DNA from: Phenylobacterium montanum
Lineage (GTDB): Bacteria > Pseudomonadota > Alphaproteobacteria > Caulobacterales > Caulobacteraceae
Length of the DNA stretch: 64,000 nt
Direction of reading: 5' to 3'
Assembly (NCBI RefSeq): GCF_018135625.1
Contig: NZ_CP073078.1
Coordinates: 4,620,501 to 4,684,500, forward strand
A program made the position numbers and the translations under genes. Under the pieces are notes generated by a model, which worked only from the letters and a program-made list of their open reading frames with translations, was not told where the DNA came from and did not search any database. Shown piece after piece: positions 52,950 through 64,000 of this stretch; positions within the stretch are counted from its first letter, which is position 1; each line of letters starts with the position of its first letter.

Positions 52950-53663
52950 ATGACCGACCGGATCCTGTTGATCGACGACGACGTCCGGCTGGCCGACATG
53001 GTGCGCGCCTATCTGGCCCAGGTCGGCTACGCCATCGACGCGCGCCACACCGGCGAGGCGGGGGTCAGGGCCGTGGCCGAGCGGCCGGCGGGCGAGCCGG
53101 GCTATGACGTGGTGATCCTCGACATCATGCTGCCGGACATGGACGGGCTGGAGGTCTGCCGCCGCCTCAGGGCCAGGACCGACGTGCCGATCCTGATGCT
53201 CTCGGCGCGCGGCGAGGACACCGACCGCATCGTCGGCCTGGAGATGGGCGCCGACGACTACCTGCCCAAGCCGTTCAATCCCCGCGAGCTGCATGCGCGG
53301 CTGAAAGCCATCCTGCGCCGCCGCCACGGCCCGCAGGACCTGGCCGGCGGCGCCTTGCGCTTCGGGCGGCTGGAGATCGACCCGAGCTCGCGCGCGGTCA
53401 GGATCGACGGCGGCGAGGTCGCCCTGACCTCCTACCAGTTCGACCTCTTGCTGGCCCTGGCCCACCAGGCCGGCAAGGTGATGTCGCGCGAGCGGCTGAT
53501 GGACCTGGTCAAGGGCGCCGAGCTGGAGGCCTTCGACCGCTCGATCGACGTCCACATCTCGCGCATCCGCGCCGCAATCGAGGACGACCCCGGCCACCCC
53601 CGCCGGATCATCACCGTGCGCGGCTCCGGCTACCTGTTCGCCCGTGTGCAGGACCAGGGCTAA
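52950..53663 (+). CDS. OmpR-family response regulator
   Basis: A 237-residue regulator: receiver with VIDDD-like acidic cluster (LIDDDVRLADMV), the phospho-acceptor Asp in VVILDIMLPDMDG (about 58) and Lys in YLPKPFNPREL. A winged-helix DNA-binding domain follows (VALTSYQFDLLLAL, ERLMDLVKG, IDVHISRIRAAIE). The ATG at 52950 is preceded by GGAG. It overlaps the kinase gene (TAATG), so they form one operon. Together with the Spy-like protein this suggests an envelope or metal stress response. Confidence 0.93.
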   Translation: MTDRILLIDDDVRLADMVRAYLAQVGYAIDARHTGEAGVRAVAERPAGEPGYDVVILDIMLPDMDGLEVCRRLRARTDVPILMLSARGEDTDRIVGLEMGADDYLPKPFNPRELHARLKAILRRRHGPQDLAGGALRFGRLEIDPSSRAVRIDGGEVALTSYQFDLLLALAHQAGKVMSRERLMDLVKGAELEAFDRSIDVHISRIRAAIEDDPGHPRRIITVRGSGYLFARVQDQG

Positions 53664-54697
53664 TGGTGTCGATCTTCCGGCGAGGCTTGTTCTGGCGGGT
53701 CTATCTCACCTTCCTCGGCAGCCTGGTGCTGATGGCGGTGCTGATGGCGGCCCTGTGGCATCTGATGGGCGAGCCGCGGCGGGTGGTGGTCGTCCCGCCT
53801 GGCATGGCCCACCATCGCGGCGGCCCGCACATGCTGGGCATGGCGCTGGCGATCGCCGCGACCGTGGGCCTGGCCGCCTATCCGATCGTCTCGCGCCTGA
53901 CCCGGCGGCTGGAGGCCCTGAAGGCCAGCCTGGACGCCTGGGGCCAGGGCGATCTGGCGACACGGGCCAGGGTCGACGGGTCCGATGACATCGCCGCGGT
54001 CGCGGCGAGCTTCAACGCCGCCGCCGATCGGGTGGAGGCGCTCTTGAAGGCGCATAGGACCCTCCTGGCCCACGCCAGCCACGAACTGCGCTCGCCTCTG
54101 ACCCGCCTGCGCATGGCCACCGAGATGTTCGCCGCCAACCCCGATCCCGGCCTGCGCCAAGCCATCGTCGAGGATATCGCCGAGCTCGACGGGTTGGTGG
54201 AGGAGATCCTGCTGGCCAGCCGCCTGGACCATGGGCCGGCGGCGCCGGATCGCGAGGCGGTCGACTGCCTGGGTCTTGCGGCCGAGGAGGCCGCCCGGGT
54301 CGGGGCCACGGTCCGCCAGGTCGATCCGGCGGACGGCGCCTTTGAGGTGCTGGGCTCCCCGCGCCTGCTGCGCCGGCTGATCCGTAACCTCCTGGAAAAC
54401 GCCAGCAAGCACGGCCGCCCGCCGGTGGAGATCGAACTGGCCCGCCGCGCGGGGCCCGATGGCGGCTTGATCGTCCTCACCGTCAGCGACCACGGGCCCG
54501 GCATCGCCCCGGCCGAATGCGAGCGGGTGTTCGAGCCCTTCTACCGGCCCAGCGGTCACCCCGAGGCGGCCGGTAGCTGGGGCCTGGGCCTTTCGATCGT
54601 GCGCCAGATCGCCGAACGCCACGGCGGCCAGGTCACCTGCGCCGGCGAGCCCGGCGGCGGGCGATTTGTGGCGACACTGCCGGCCGCTATGCGGTGA
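53663..54697 (+). CDS. Sensor histidine kinase, partner of the OmpR-type regulator
   Basis: A 344-residue inner-membrane kinase. Two helices (about 10-35 and 58-75) flank a short periplasmic loop of about 25 residues with several His and Met (PPGMAHHRGGPHM), which could bind metal. HAMP, then HisKA with the phospho-acceptor in LAHASHELRSPLTRL (about 140), then HATPase with DHGPGIAP and SWGLGLSIV. The start codon overlaps the regulator stop. Confidence 0.93.
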   Translation: MVSIFRRGLFWRVYLTFLGSLVLMAVLMAALWHLMGEPRRVVVVPPGMAHHRGGPHMLGMALAIAATVGLAAYPIVSRLTRRLEALKASLDAWGQGDLATRARVDGSDDIAAVAASFNAAADRVEALLKAHRTLLAHASHELRSPLTRLRMATEMFAANPDPGLRQAIVEDIAELDGLVEEILLASRLDHGPAAPDREAVDCLGLAAEEAARVGATVRQVDPADGAFEVLGSPRLLRRLIRNLLENASKHGRPPVEIELARRAGPDGGLIVLTVSDHGPGIAPAECERVFEPFYRPSGHPEAAGSWGLGLSIVRQIAERHGGQVTCAGEPGGGRFVATLPAAMR

Positions 54698-54765
54698 GTA
54701 AACCGCAGGCCGGGCGAGGTCCCGACCTTGCCGTGGCCGCCTGAGGGCCTGCGCCCCAATACGAA

Positions 54766-54795
54766 GAGAGGCCGCGAACCCGTCCGCAGCCTCTC
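54766..54795 (-). terminator. Probable terminator of carD
   Basis: GAGAGGC (54766-54772) pairs with GCCTCTC (54789-54795). On the minus strand the hairpin is followed by TTCGTATT, only moderately T-rich. It lies between the convergent kinase and carD genes, so it may serve carD mainly. Confidence 0.45.
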
Positions 54796-54843
54796 CTCAA
54801 TCTTACAGTCGCGCCCCGCCGATGCGGCGGCGCATCAACCTGT

Positions 54844-55347
54844 TCAGGCCGCCTTTTGCAGCGACTTGTTCAGGATGCCGATGGCGGCGTCGCGGTCGAT
54901 CTGTTCGATCGCGGCGACTTCGCGGGCCATGCGATCCAGGGCCGATTCATAGAGCTGACGCTCGGAATAGGACTGTTCCGGCTGGTTGTCGGCGCGGTGC
55001 AGGTCGCGGACCACCTCGGCGATCGAGATCAGGTCGCCGGAATTGATCTTGGCTTCGTATTCCTGGGCGCGGCGGCTCCACATGGTGCGCTTCACCCGGG
55101 CGCGGCCCTTCAGGGTGGTCAGGGCCTGGTTGACCACGGTGCCGCCGGCCAGCGGACGCAGGCCCGCGGTCTTGGCCTTCTTGGTCGGTACGCGCAGGGT
55201 CATTTTTTCGTGGTCGAAGGTGATGACGTAGACTTCGAGCGACAGGCCGGCGACCTCCTGAGTTTCGATCCCGGCGATCGAGCCGACGCCATGCGCCGGG
55301 TAGACCACGTGATCACCAACCACAAACTCGAGATCCATCTTGCTCAT
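54844..55347 (-). CDS. carD: CarD-family (CdnL-type) transcription regulator
   Basis: A 167-residue protein with an N-terminal RNA polymerase-interacting domain (FVVGDHVVYPAHGVGSIAGIE) and an all-helical C-terminal domain (SRRAQEYEAKINSGDLISIAEVVRDL). CarD/CdnL binds the RNA polymerase beta subunit and stabilises open complexes at housekeeping promoters including rRNA; in Caulobacter CdnL is tied to growth control. An internal Met at residue 4 is also possible as start. It follows fdxA, with 379 bp between, so it likely has its own promoter. Confidence 0.93.
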   Translation of the reverse strand: MSKMDLEFVVGDHVVYPAHGVGSIAGIETQEVAGLSLEVYVITFDHEKMTLRVPTKKAKTAGLRPLAGGTVVNQALTTLKGRARVKRTMWSRRAQEYEAKINSGDLISIAEVVRDLHRADNQPEQSYSERQLYESALDRMAREVAAIEQIDRDAAIGILNKSLQKAA

Positions 55348-55726
55348 CTAAAATCCTCTCAAGGTCTTCGCCGCTACAAAAGACGAAGGCGCGTTCAGAA
55401 GAGATCGCAACGGGCGACAGAACCCCGCTCCGCGGAACGGGCGGTTCGACGTCAAACCCGGCTTGCGAATATTCCTCTAAGGCAACCCTTCGCCTTTGGA
55501 CATGCGCGCGTCCATCAGGACGGCTTGTCACCAACCACGACCCCGCGAAGGCGTGCTGCATTCACGTGTCTGGCGGACCCTATCACAAAAATGAGCGTCA
55601 TGAAAGGGTTGCGCGCAGGATCAAGTGACCCGCGACTCTCGCCGGGGCGCTCAAAACCGCATTTGGTCAGCGGCTTACGGCGTCAGGTAACAGCCAAGCT
55701 CGTTACCGAACGGTTAAGGCGCGGCC
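55348..55726. other. 379-bp intergenic region upstream of carD
   Basis: It presumably carries the carD promoter. GGTAAC (55686-55691) and GTTACC (55702-55707) form a short hairpin close to the fdxA stop and might be a weak terminator. No gene is supported here. Confidence 0.5.
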
Positions 55727-56071
55727 TCAGGAACCCTTGCCCGGGTTGGGGCTGAAGTGGTTGGCCTCGAGCTTGCCGGTGACCCGTTCCCAGTCGGCCG
55801 CGTCGGCGGGCGGTTCGCCCTTTACGGTGATGTTCGGCCAGACCTTGGCGTAGTCGGCGTTCAGCTTCAGCCACTTGCCGTCGGCGTCGTCCTCGGTGTC
55901 CGGCTTGATCGCGTCGACCGGGCATTCCGGCTCGCACACCCCGCAGTCGATGCACTCGTCCGGGCTGATCACCAGGAAGTTCTCGCCCTCGTAGAAGCAG
56001 TCGACCGGGCAGACCTCCACGCAGTCCATGAACTTACATTTGATGCAGGGGTCTGTGACAATATAGGTCAT
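55727..56071 (-). CDS. fdxA: Ferredoxin FdxA, seven-iron type
   Basis: A 114-residue ferredoxin with two cluster motifs: C-x7-C-x3-CP in [14 protein letters not shown] (3Fe-4S side), and [12 protein letters not shown] (4Fe-4S). The opening [13 protein letters not shown] is the FdxA hallmark. It transfers electrons in the cytosol; the partner is unknown. Its start lies 81 bp after the stop of the S4 gene, and the same order (helicase, S4, fdxA, carD) is typical of Caulobacter relatives. Confidence 0.95.
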   Translation of the reverse strand: MTYIVTDPCIKCKFMDCVEVCPVDCFYEGENFLVISPDECIDCGVCEPECPVDAIKPDTEDDADGKWLKLNADYAKVWPNITVKGEPPADAADWERVTGKLEANHFSPNPGKGS

Positions 56072-56152
56072 CGAGGACTCGCGTGGGGGAGAGAGACGCC
56101 GGGCGCCTTTTTGCGGGCGGCGGCGTCAATGTCAATGTGGGTGTTGTGCGCC

Positions 56153-56439
56153 CTATGCGGAAGGATTCTGCAAGGGCGAATAGAGCTGCTGCGCTTCGCT
56201 GGCCGGACCACGCCTTTCGCCGAGGCCCTCGATGCGGACGGCGACCAGCCGTCCGCCGAGCGCGAACACCAGGCCGTCGCCGATCCGGACCGTGCGGCTG
56301 GGCTTGTCCAGGCGGGTCTCGGCCCCGCCGCGGCTAAGGCGGATCTTGCCCTCCTCGACCACGCGCGCCGCCAGGGAGCGGGTCTTGAAGAACCTGGCCC
56401 GCCACAGCCAGACGTCGATACGGCAGCCCCCGTCCTCGC

Positions 56440-56443
<4 letters not shown>
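56153..56443 (-). CDS. S4-domain RNA-binding protein (HslR type)
   Basis: A 96-residue protein with the S4 fold: RIDVWLWRARFFKTRSLAARVVEEGKIRL-like sequence begins at residue 8. This matches Hsp15/HslR proteins, which bind stalled 50S subunits carrying peptidyl-tRNA. The C-terminal extension is short. The ATG overlaps the helicase stop by 4 bp, so it is translated with the helicase. Confidence 0.9.
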
Positions 56444-59010
<2,567 letters not shown>

Positions 59011-59235
59011 GGCGCAGAAAGTGGGGGCGTCTTGCGAGTCTGGCAAGCGCCGCGGCTGCGGCCGAATGGTTCAGGTTAATGGAGAGGTCGCCGGCGCCCG
59101 AACGGCGGCGAAACGAATCATGACCGAATCAGCGACTCCCGCCGATTCAGCCTTTGTTCCATACCATATATGGTGGCCTGATTTGCGTTAACCACAAACA
59201 GAAATCAGCCAAGCTTGCCGAAAATCAGCCCAAAA

Positions 59236-60042
59236 TCAGCTTTGCCCCCGCACCACCTGGGCGCGGCGCAGGACGATGTCGGCGGGGCCGATCGGGGTGT
59301 CGGCGCGCACGTCGGCCAGCACCCACGGGCCGCGCGAGCCCAGCTGGCCGAAGGCGACGTTGATCGCCCCCTTCAGCCCGCCGTTGCGCTTGGACGGCGC
59401 CTTCTTCTTGAACCCGGCGACCTCCACATAGCGCACCTGGCAACGCATCACCCGGGTGACGCCCAAGGCGCGCATGCCGTCGTCGGGGGCTTCGGTGCGG
59501 CCGTTGGTGAAGTCAAGCTCATAGAGCTGCTTGCCGTCGAAGAACCGGGGCGAGCCGGCGCACGGAATCTCGGGATCGGCCAGGGTGACCCGCATCAGCT
59601 GGGTCAGGGGGTCGGACGCCGCCAGGCGCTGCTCGCGGCTGGCCGGCGGGTCGCCCATATTGCCGAAGGCCGGCTGCGAGGCGGTGACCACGTCGTCGGC
59701 GCGCCAGCTCACCTGCACCTTGCGCTCGCGCTTGCCGTCGTGATTGTCGTAGTCGAAGGCCTCGGCGTGCGGCCCGTCCTGGGTCAGGCGCCCTTGCGCG
59801 TTGGCCTTGACGTCGAAGCGCTTGAACGCCGCCAGGATGCCGTAGCTGCGCAGCTGGGCGCCGGCGGTGAAGGCGGTGGGGGTGATCCGCTGGTCGAAAT
59901 GCATGTCCAGCACCTTGATCAGGTCCAGCCGCCCGTCATAGCCCAGCGACAGGCGTATCGGCTCGGTCGGCGGCTGGGCTGCGGCCGGCCCGGCGGCCAG
60001 GGCGAGGGCGGCGGCGACGGTCAGGGCGGTATTGGCGATCAT
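59236..60042 (-). CDS. DUF3108 domain-containing exported protein
   Basis: A 268-residue protein with a signal peptide (MIANTALTVAAALALAAGPAAAQ) and a beta-rich mature domain. Segments AGAQLRSYGILAAFKRFDV and GKQLYELDFTNGR fit the DUF3108 family of predicted periplasmic or lipoprotein-handling proteins of unknown function. The C-terminal part contains two Cys (CAGS and CQVR). ATG at 60042 is chosen because it opens the signal peptide. It is divergent from rpmB. Confidence 0.85.
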   Translation of the reverse strand: MIANTALTVAAALALAAGPAAAQPPTEPIRLSLGYDGRLDLIKVLDMHFDQRITPTAFTAGAQLRSYGILAAFKRFDVKANAQGRLTQDGPHAEAFDYDNHDGKRERKVQVSWRADDVVTASQPAFGNMGDPPASREQRLAASDPLTQLMRVTLADPEIPCAGSPRFFDGKQLYELDFTNGRTEAPDDGMRALGVTRVMRCQVRYVEVAGFKKKAPSKRNGGLKGAINVAFGQLGSRGPWVLADVRADTPIGPADIVLRRAQVVRGQS

Positions 60043-60240
60043 GCGGTGCTCCGTTGCGCGCACGTGATATGGCCGCCGAAGGTGGCGCTGCAATGGCGTA
60101 GAACGCTCCGGCGCGCCATTGGAACGCGGCTCATGAGCGCATCGCGCGCTTGACGGGGCGGACCTGCTTGACTATACCGCCCGCTCCCTCGCGGTCGGCC
60201 CGGCCTTCCGCGTCAGATTTGTATTGCGAAGGTTCCTCTG

Positions 60241-60537
60241 ATGTCGCGCCGTTGCGAACTCACTGGCGTCGGTCCGATGATCGGCCACAACGTGAGCCAC
60301 TCGAACATCAAGTCCAAGCGCCGCTTCCTGCCGGCGCTCAAGGCCATTCGGCTGCAGTCCGAGGCCCTGGGCCAGGCCTTCAACCTGAAGGTCTCCAACG
60401 CCGCCCTGCGCACGCTGGACTTCAAGGGCGGGCTCGACGCCTACCTGGTCAAGGCCAATGACGATGTGCTGTCGCCCCGCGCCCAGAAGATCAAGCGCCA
60501 GGTGAAAGCCAAGCTGGCGGCCCAGGCCGCCGCCTGA
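60241..60537 (+). CDS. rpmB: 50S ribosomal protein L28
   Basis: A 98-residue L28 with the family opening MSRRCELTGVGPMIGHNVSHSNI and KRRFLPAL. The C-terminal extension is normal for alphaproteobacteria. It has a strong terminator 25 bp after the stop, so it is probably monocistronic. Confidence 0.97.
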   Translation: MSRRCELTGVGPMIGHNVSHSNIKSKRRFLPALKAIRLQSEALGQAFNLKVSNAALRTLDFKGGLDAYLVKANDDVLSPRAQKIKRQVKAKLAAQAAA

Positions 60538-60562
60538 TTCCTCAGGTGACATGAGTTTCGAA

Positions 60563-60590
60563 AAGGCCGGCGGCGACGCCGGCCTTTTTT
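60563..60590 (+). terminator. Terminator of rpmB
   Basis: A perfect 10-bp stem, AAGGCCGGCG (60563-60572) and CGCCGGCCTT (60577-60586), with a GCGA tetraloop and a T run. A classic factor-independent terminator. Confidence 0.92.
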
Positions 60591-60610
60591 GTTTCTCGGG
60601 GCCACAAATC

Positions 60611-60718
60611 TTCCTCATCCTGAGGTGCTCGGCGCGAAGCGGCGAGCCTCGAAGGACGCAGTTGCGTCGCCGCTGCGTCCTTCGAGGCCCGCTGACGCGG
60701 GCGCCTCAGGATGAGGAA
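60611..60718. repeat. Nested inverted repeat, REP-like element
   Basis: Two perfect 15-bp arm pairs are nested: TTCCTCATCCTGAGG (60611-60625) with 60704-60718, and GCCTCGAAGGACGCA (60646-60660) with 60674-60688. The whole could fold into one long hairpin between the convergent rpmB and cobT genes. Such elements, with CTCATCCTGAGG ends, occur dispersed in alphaproteobacterial genomes; copy number here cannot be judged. Confidence 0.85.
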
Positions 60719-60731
60719 TTTGGGTGAGACC

Positions 60732-62699
60732 TCAGACGATCGTCCCCACCTTCAGCTCCTCCAGCGCGGCCACCATCTTGGCCCGCCGGCCCATGGTCAG
60801 GGGATTGGTCCCCTGCACGGTCGGCGGGGCCTGCAGGATCGGGGAGACGCGGCCGGCAGGGGCGCGGGGCTCCTCGTCGAACAGGGCGGCGAGCTGTTCG
60901 GTGATCACTCCGCCCAACTGCTCCACGTCGACGATGGTCACCGCCCGGCGATAATAGCGGCGCACGTCGTGGCCGATGCCGATGGCGATCAGCTCGACGG
61001 GCGAGTGGGCCTCGATCTCGGTGATCACGGTGCGCAGGTGGCGCTCAAGATAGTGGCCGGAGTTCACCGACAGGGTCGAATCGTCCACCGGCGCCCCGTC
61101 CGAGATCACCATCAGGATCTTGCGCTGCTCGGTGCGCCCGATCAGGCGATGGTGCGCCCAGATCAGCGCCTCGCCGTCGATGTTCTCCTTCAAGAGACCC
61201 TCGCGCATCATCAGGCCGAGGTTCTTGCGCGCCCGCCGCCAGGGCGAGTCGGCGCCCTTGTATATGATGTGCCTCAGGTCGTTCAGCCGGCCGGGGGCGG
61301 CGGGCTTGCCGGCCTTCAGCCAATCCTCGCGCGACTGGCCGCCCTTCCAGGCCCGGGTGGTGAAGCCCAGGATCTCGACCTTGACCCCGCAGCGCTCAAG
61401 GGTCCGGGCCAGGATATCGGCGCAGACCGCCGCCACCATGATCGGCCGTCCGCGCATCGAGCCCGAATTGTCGATCAGGAGGGTCACCACCGTGTCGCGG
61501 AACTCGGTGTCCTCTTCCTGCTTGAAGGACAGGGGCGCGGTGGGGTCGATGATCACGCGGGTCAGGCGGGCGACGTCAAGAATCCCTTCCTCGAGGTCGA
61601 AGCTCCAGGCGCGGTTCTGCTGGGCCAGGAGGCGCCGCTGCAGCCGGTTGGCCAAGCGCGAGACCACGTTGTGCAGATTGGCCAGCTGCTGGTCGAGATA
61701 GGCGCGCAGCCGGTTCAGCTCCTCCGGCTCGCACAGCTCCTCGGCGTCGACCACCTCGTCGTGCTGGGCGGTGAACACCTTGTAGGGCGGCTCCTTCAGG
61801 CCCGGGTCCTTGGCCTCGGGGCGCGAGGGCTGCTCGCCATCGCCCATCTCGGGCTGGTCCTCGGTGTCCTCGCCGTCGGCGTCCTGGTCGACCTCCATGC
61901 GCTGGTCTTCGCCGCCCTCGGCGTCGCGGTCGGAGGCTTCGGAGGGATCGGGCTGGGCGGCTTCGCCCTCCTGGTCCTCGCCCTCGCTGGCGTCGTCGTT
62001 CATTTCCTGCGGCGATTCGGAGGGCTCGTTCTCGCCCTCCTCGCTGTCCTGGCTCTCGTCGCCGAGGTCTTCGCCCAGGTCGAGGTCCTTGATGATCGAG
62101 CGCGCGACCCGGGCGAAGGCGGCCTGGTCGTCGAGCTGATCGATCAGCCGGTTCAGGTCCTCGCCGGCCTTGGCCTCGATGGTGGCACGGTGGCGGTCGA
62201 CCAGCAGCTTGGCGCTGTCGGGCGGCGCCTCGCCGGTGAGGCGTTCGCGCACCATCAGGCCGACGATGTCGGCCAGGGGCGGGGGTGCGTTCTCGTCGAT
62301 CCGGTTCAGCCCCTTGCGCTCGCAGGCCTGCTCCAGCACCGCGGCCAGGTTGGCGCGCACCCCGCCTAGGGCGTTGGCGCCGATGGCCTCGATGCGCGCC
62401 TGCTCCACCGCCTCGAAGATCGCCTTGCCGTTCGGCGAGTGCGGGCAGAGCCGGGCGTGGGCGGCCGGGTCATGGTGCGAGATGCGCAGGGCCATCTGAT
62501 CGGCCAGGCCGCGTATGCGGGTGGTCTCCTTGCCCGTCAGGTCGCGCGGCGGATGCGGCAGGATCGCGTGGTTGCCCGACAGCTGCGGCCCGTCGCCGGA
62601 AAAGGTGACCTCCAGGTCCGCCGACTCGGCCAGGGAGCGGGTCGCCTGGGTCAGGGCGCGCTTGAAGGTGTCGGTGGGGCTTTCAGCTTTGTTCGACAT
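60732..62699 (-). CDS. cobT: Cobaltochelatase subunit CobT
   Basis: A 655-residue protein, the large AAA-partner subunit of the aerobic CobNST cobalt chelatase, which inserts Co2+ into hydrogenobyrinic acid a,c-diamide in B12 synthesis. A central acidic region (about 215-305, rich in Glu, Asp and Ser) is followed by a von Willebrand A domain with the MIDAS motif DNSGSMRG (about 407). N-terminal PF06213 region begins [16 protein letters not shown]. Full length. Neighbouring genes are not cobalamin genes; in these bacteria cobS is usually close by, but it would lie outside the window or elsewhere. Confidence 0.95.
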   Translation of the reverse strand: MSNKAESPTDTFKRALTQATRSLAESADLEVTFSGDGPQLSGNHAILPHPPRDLTGKETTRIRGLADQMALRISHHDPAAHARLCPHSPNGKAIFEAVEQARIEAIGANALGGVRANLAAVLEQACERKGLNRIDENAPPPLADIVGLMVRERLTGEAPPDSAKLLVDRHRATIEAKAGEDLNRLIDQLDDQAAFARVARSIIKDLDLGEDLGDESQDSEEGENEPSESPQEMNDDASEGEDQEGEAAQPDPSEASDRDAEGGEDQRMEVDQDADGEDTEDQPEMGDGEQPSRPEAKDPGLKEPPYKVFTAQHDEVVDAEELCEPEELNRLRAYLDQQLANLHNVVSRLANRLQRRLLAQQNRAWSFDLEEGILDVARLTRVIIDPTAPLSFKQEEDTEFRDTVVTLLIDNSGSMRGRPIMVAAVCADILARTLERCGVKVEILGFTTRAWKGGQSREDWLKAGKPAAPGRLNDLRHIIYKGADSPWRRARKNLGLMMREGLLKENIDGEALIWAHHRLIGRTEQRKILMVISDGAPVDDSTLSVNSGHYLERHLRTVITEIEAHSPVELIAIGIGHDVRRYYRRAVTIVDVEQLGGVITEQLAALFDEEPRAPAGRVSPILQAPPTVQGTNPLTMGRRAKMVAALEELKVGTIV

Positions 62700-62805
62700 G
62701 GCGTTCCGTCATAGCGCGCGATCGCCCTTGCGCGAAAGCCGATTTCGGATCGCGGCGAGCGGAGCTAGGCTTTACCCAACGACACCTGATCTGGAGGCTG
62801 ACGCC

Positions 62806-63162
62806 TTGGCCAACTTCATCCTGCGCGCCCTGATCTCGGCCCTCGGCCTGTGGGTCGCATCGCTGTTGCTGCGGCATTCAATGACGGTGGAGTCCCTGGG
62901 CAGCCTCCTGGCCGCCGCCGTGCTCCTGGGCCTGGCCAACGCCATCGTGCGGCCGATCCTGGTGATCCTGACCTTGCCGATCAGCATCATCACGCTCGGC
63001 CTGTTCCTCTTGGTGATCAACGGCCTGATGGTGCTTTTGGTCTCGCACCTGCTTCATGGGTTCCGTGTCCACGGCCTGATCCCCGCCATCGAGGTCTCGG
63101 TGATCGTCTGGATCACCGGCCTTGTTGGCTCGTCGCTGCTGGGCGAGGACGACCGGCGCTAG
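62806..63162 (+). CDS. Phage holin family (PF04020-type) membrane protein
   Basis: A 118-residue protein with four hydrophobic helices (LILRALISALGLWVASLLL-like start; SIITLGLFLLVINGLMVLLV in the middle). The pattern matches the small membrane family named holin_4_2, which is widespread in bacteria and mostly not phage-related. Start is TTG at 62806, supported by GGAGG 8 nt upstream; longer in-frame starts would add sequence that overlaps cobT. Function unknown. Confidence 0.78.
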   Translation: MANFILRALISALGLWVASLLLRHSMTVESLGSLLAAAVLLGLANAIVRPILVILTLPISIITLGLFLLVINGLMVLLVSHLLHGFRVHGLIPAIEVSVIVWITGLVGSSLLGEDDRR

Positions 63163-63217
63163 TTGACTTCACGGTTTGTGTGATCACAGTCTTGGGCTTC
63201 CACGCCCGGAGGCAGCC

Positions 63218-63667
63218 ATGACCGTGACCGTCCGCCCGCTCGAGCCTGGCGACCATGCGGCGTGGCTGACGCTCTGGCGCGGCTACCTGGCCTTCTACCA
63301 GGCCGATATCCCGGATGAGATCACCGCCCTGACCTGGGATCGGCTGCTGGACCCGACCCAGGCGATGTTTGGCGCGGCGGCGGTCTCGCAGGGCGTCGTG
63401 GTCGGCTTTGTCCACTGGCTGACCCACCCCTCGACCTGGGCGCGGGGGCCTTATGTCTATCTGGAGGACCTGTTCGTGGGGCCCGCCATTCGCGGCGGCG
63501 GCGCAGGCCGAACCTTGATCGAGCATGTCTACGGCTGGGCCGCCCAGGCCGGCTCTCCCCAGGTCTACTGGCTGACCCAGGAGACCAACGCCGTCGCGCG
63601 TCTGCTCTACGACCGCATCGCCGAGCGGAGCGGCTTCATCCACTACGCCAAGACGATCGGCAGCTAA
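63218..63667 (+). CDS. GNAT-family N-acetyltransferase
   Basis: A 149-residue GCN5-type acetyltransferase: MTVTVRPLEPGDHAAWLTLW opens the fold, LEDLFVGPAIRGGGAGRTLI is the acetyl-CoA binding motif A (R/Q-x-x-G-x-G/A), and the C-terminal part holds VYWLTQETNAVARLLYDRIA. The substrate is unknown. ATG at 63218 follows CGGAGGC. A hairpin downstream may end the transcript. Confidence 0.88.
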   Translation: MTVTVRPLEPGDHAAWLTLWRGYLAFYQADIPDEITALTWDRLLDPTQAMFGAAAVSQGVVVGFVHWLTHPSTWARGPYVYLEDLFVGPAIRGGGAGRTLIEHVYGWAAQAGSPQVYWLTQETNAVARLLYDRIAERSGFIHYAKTIGS

Positions 63668-63704
63668 AGCGGGTCGGAATTTACCGGAAACGCCGTTCTC
63701 AAAT

Positions 63705-63736
63705 CCGCTCATCCCGGCATTCGCCGGGATGAGCGG
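63705..63736. repeat. Perfect 14-bp hairpin
   Basis: CCGCTCATCCCGGC (63705-63718) and GCCGGGATGAGCGG (63723-63736) flank an ATTC loop. It lies between the convergent GNAT gene and the truncated gene at the window edge. There is no T run, so it may be a REP-like element or a weak bidirectional terminator. Confidence 0.8.
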
Positions 63737-63770
63737 TTGAAAAATCGGATCAATCTAAATTCAACAGGCT

Positions 63771-64000
63771 CTAGAAATTCGCCGATCCGAGCCTGCGTCG
63801 CTCGGTGGACAGGGCCAGTTCCTTCCAGATCGCCTCATTGAGGGCCGCCGCGGCGGGTTCAGCGATCACCTCGACGGCGGCGTGCAGTTCGATCAAGGCG
63901 GCCCGCAGTTCGGCGTTCGCAACGTCGAGGGCGCTGACGCGGAAATTGGTCTCCGGGGTTCCGGCCAGGCGCTGCAGCCGCGCAGCCAGATCAGCCGGCA
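63771..64000 (-). CDS. C-terminal end of an unknown protein (runs off the window)
   Basis: An open minus-strand frame enters from 64000 and stops at 63771 (TAG). The visible 75 or so residues are helical and Ala/Leu/Glu-rich (LAARLQRLAG, AELRAALIELHAAVEVI, WKELALSTERRRLGSANF). Codon use matches the neighbours. No family is recognisable from this fragment. Confidence 0.6.
   Translation of the reverse strand, partial: PADLAARLQRLAGTPETNFRVSALDVANAELRAALIELHAAVEVIAEPAAAALNEAIWKELALSTERRRLGSANF

Overview
The window looks like chromosome from a high-GC alphaproteobacterium of the order Caulobacterales (Caulobacter or Phenylobacterium type). Pointers are the divergent ilvR/ilvD pair known from Caulobacter, a heme-PAS FixL/FixJ/FixK cascade next to complete ccoNOQP and ccoGHIS operons, a UrcA-family protein, an Usg-family protein, and a SUV3-like helicase/S4/fdxA/carD cluster. 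This assignment is inferred from gene content and sequence style, not from a database match. Region 1 (1 to about 15117) is the right-hand part of an integrated conjugative element. It holds the start of a Ti-type TraA relaxase/helicase, a probable oriT, two small TraC/TraD-type genes, an AIDA-like passenger-repeat adhesin broken by one in-frame amber codon, a giant secreted GH16 glucanase with sixteen 97-residue Ig-like repeats, and a tyrosine recombinase whose C-terminus looks like a HigA-type antitoxin. It ends at a 3' tRNA fragment (anticodon CCU, probably tRNA-Arg) that I read as attR. Region 2 (15167-32638) is a microaerobic regulon. It has a universal stress protein, fixK with a FixJ box, fixL-fixJ, a quinone reductase-like flavoprotein, an NRAMP-related transporter, a 36-residue membrane protein, ccoNOQP, ccoGHIS, hemN and two overlapping 2-oxoglutarate/Fe(II) oxygenase genes. 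FixL senses O2 through heme and phosphorylates FixJ, FixJ should activate fixK, and FixK should act at the TTGAT-N4-ATCAA boxes found before ccoN, hemN, the oxygenase pair and the small membrane gene. Region 3 (32592-46759) is mostly housekeeping and regulatory: ilvR/ilvD, an outer-membrane protein, a MocR-type regulator, a two-PAS hybrid histidine kinase, usg, a periplasmic thioredoxin-like protein, arsR/SRPBCC/clpP, a thiolase, an SNase-fold lipoprotein and an orphan 404-residue protein. Region 4 (46899-54697) has an orphan protein, an SDR without its catalytic Tyr/Lys, an HWE histidine kinase, two membrane proteins, a UrcA protein, and a Spy-like metal sensor upstream of an OmpR/EnvZ-type two-component pair. 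Region 5 (54844-64000) has carD, fdxA, an S4 protein, a SUV3-like helicase, a DUF3108 protein, rpmB, a long nested inverted repeat, cobT, a PF04020-type membrane protein, a GNAT acetyltransferase, and the 3' end of a gene that runs off the window.
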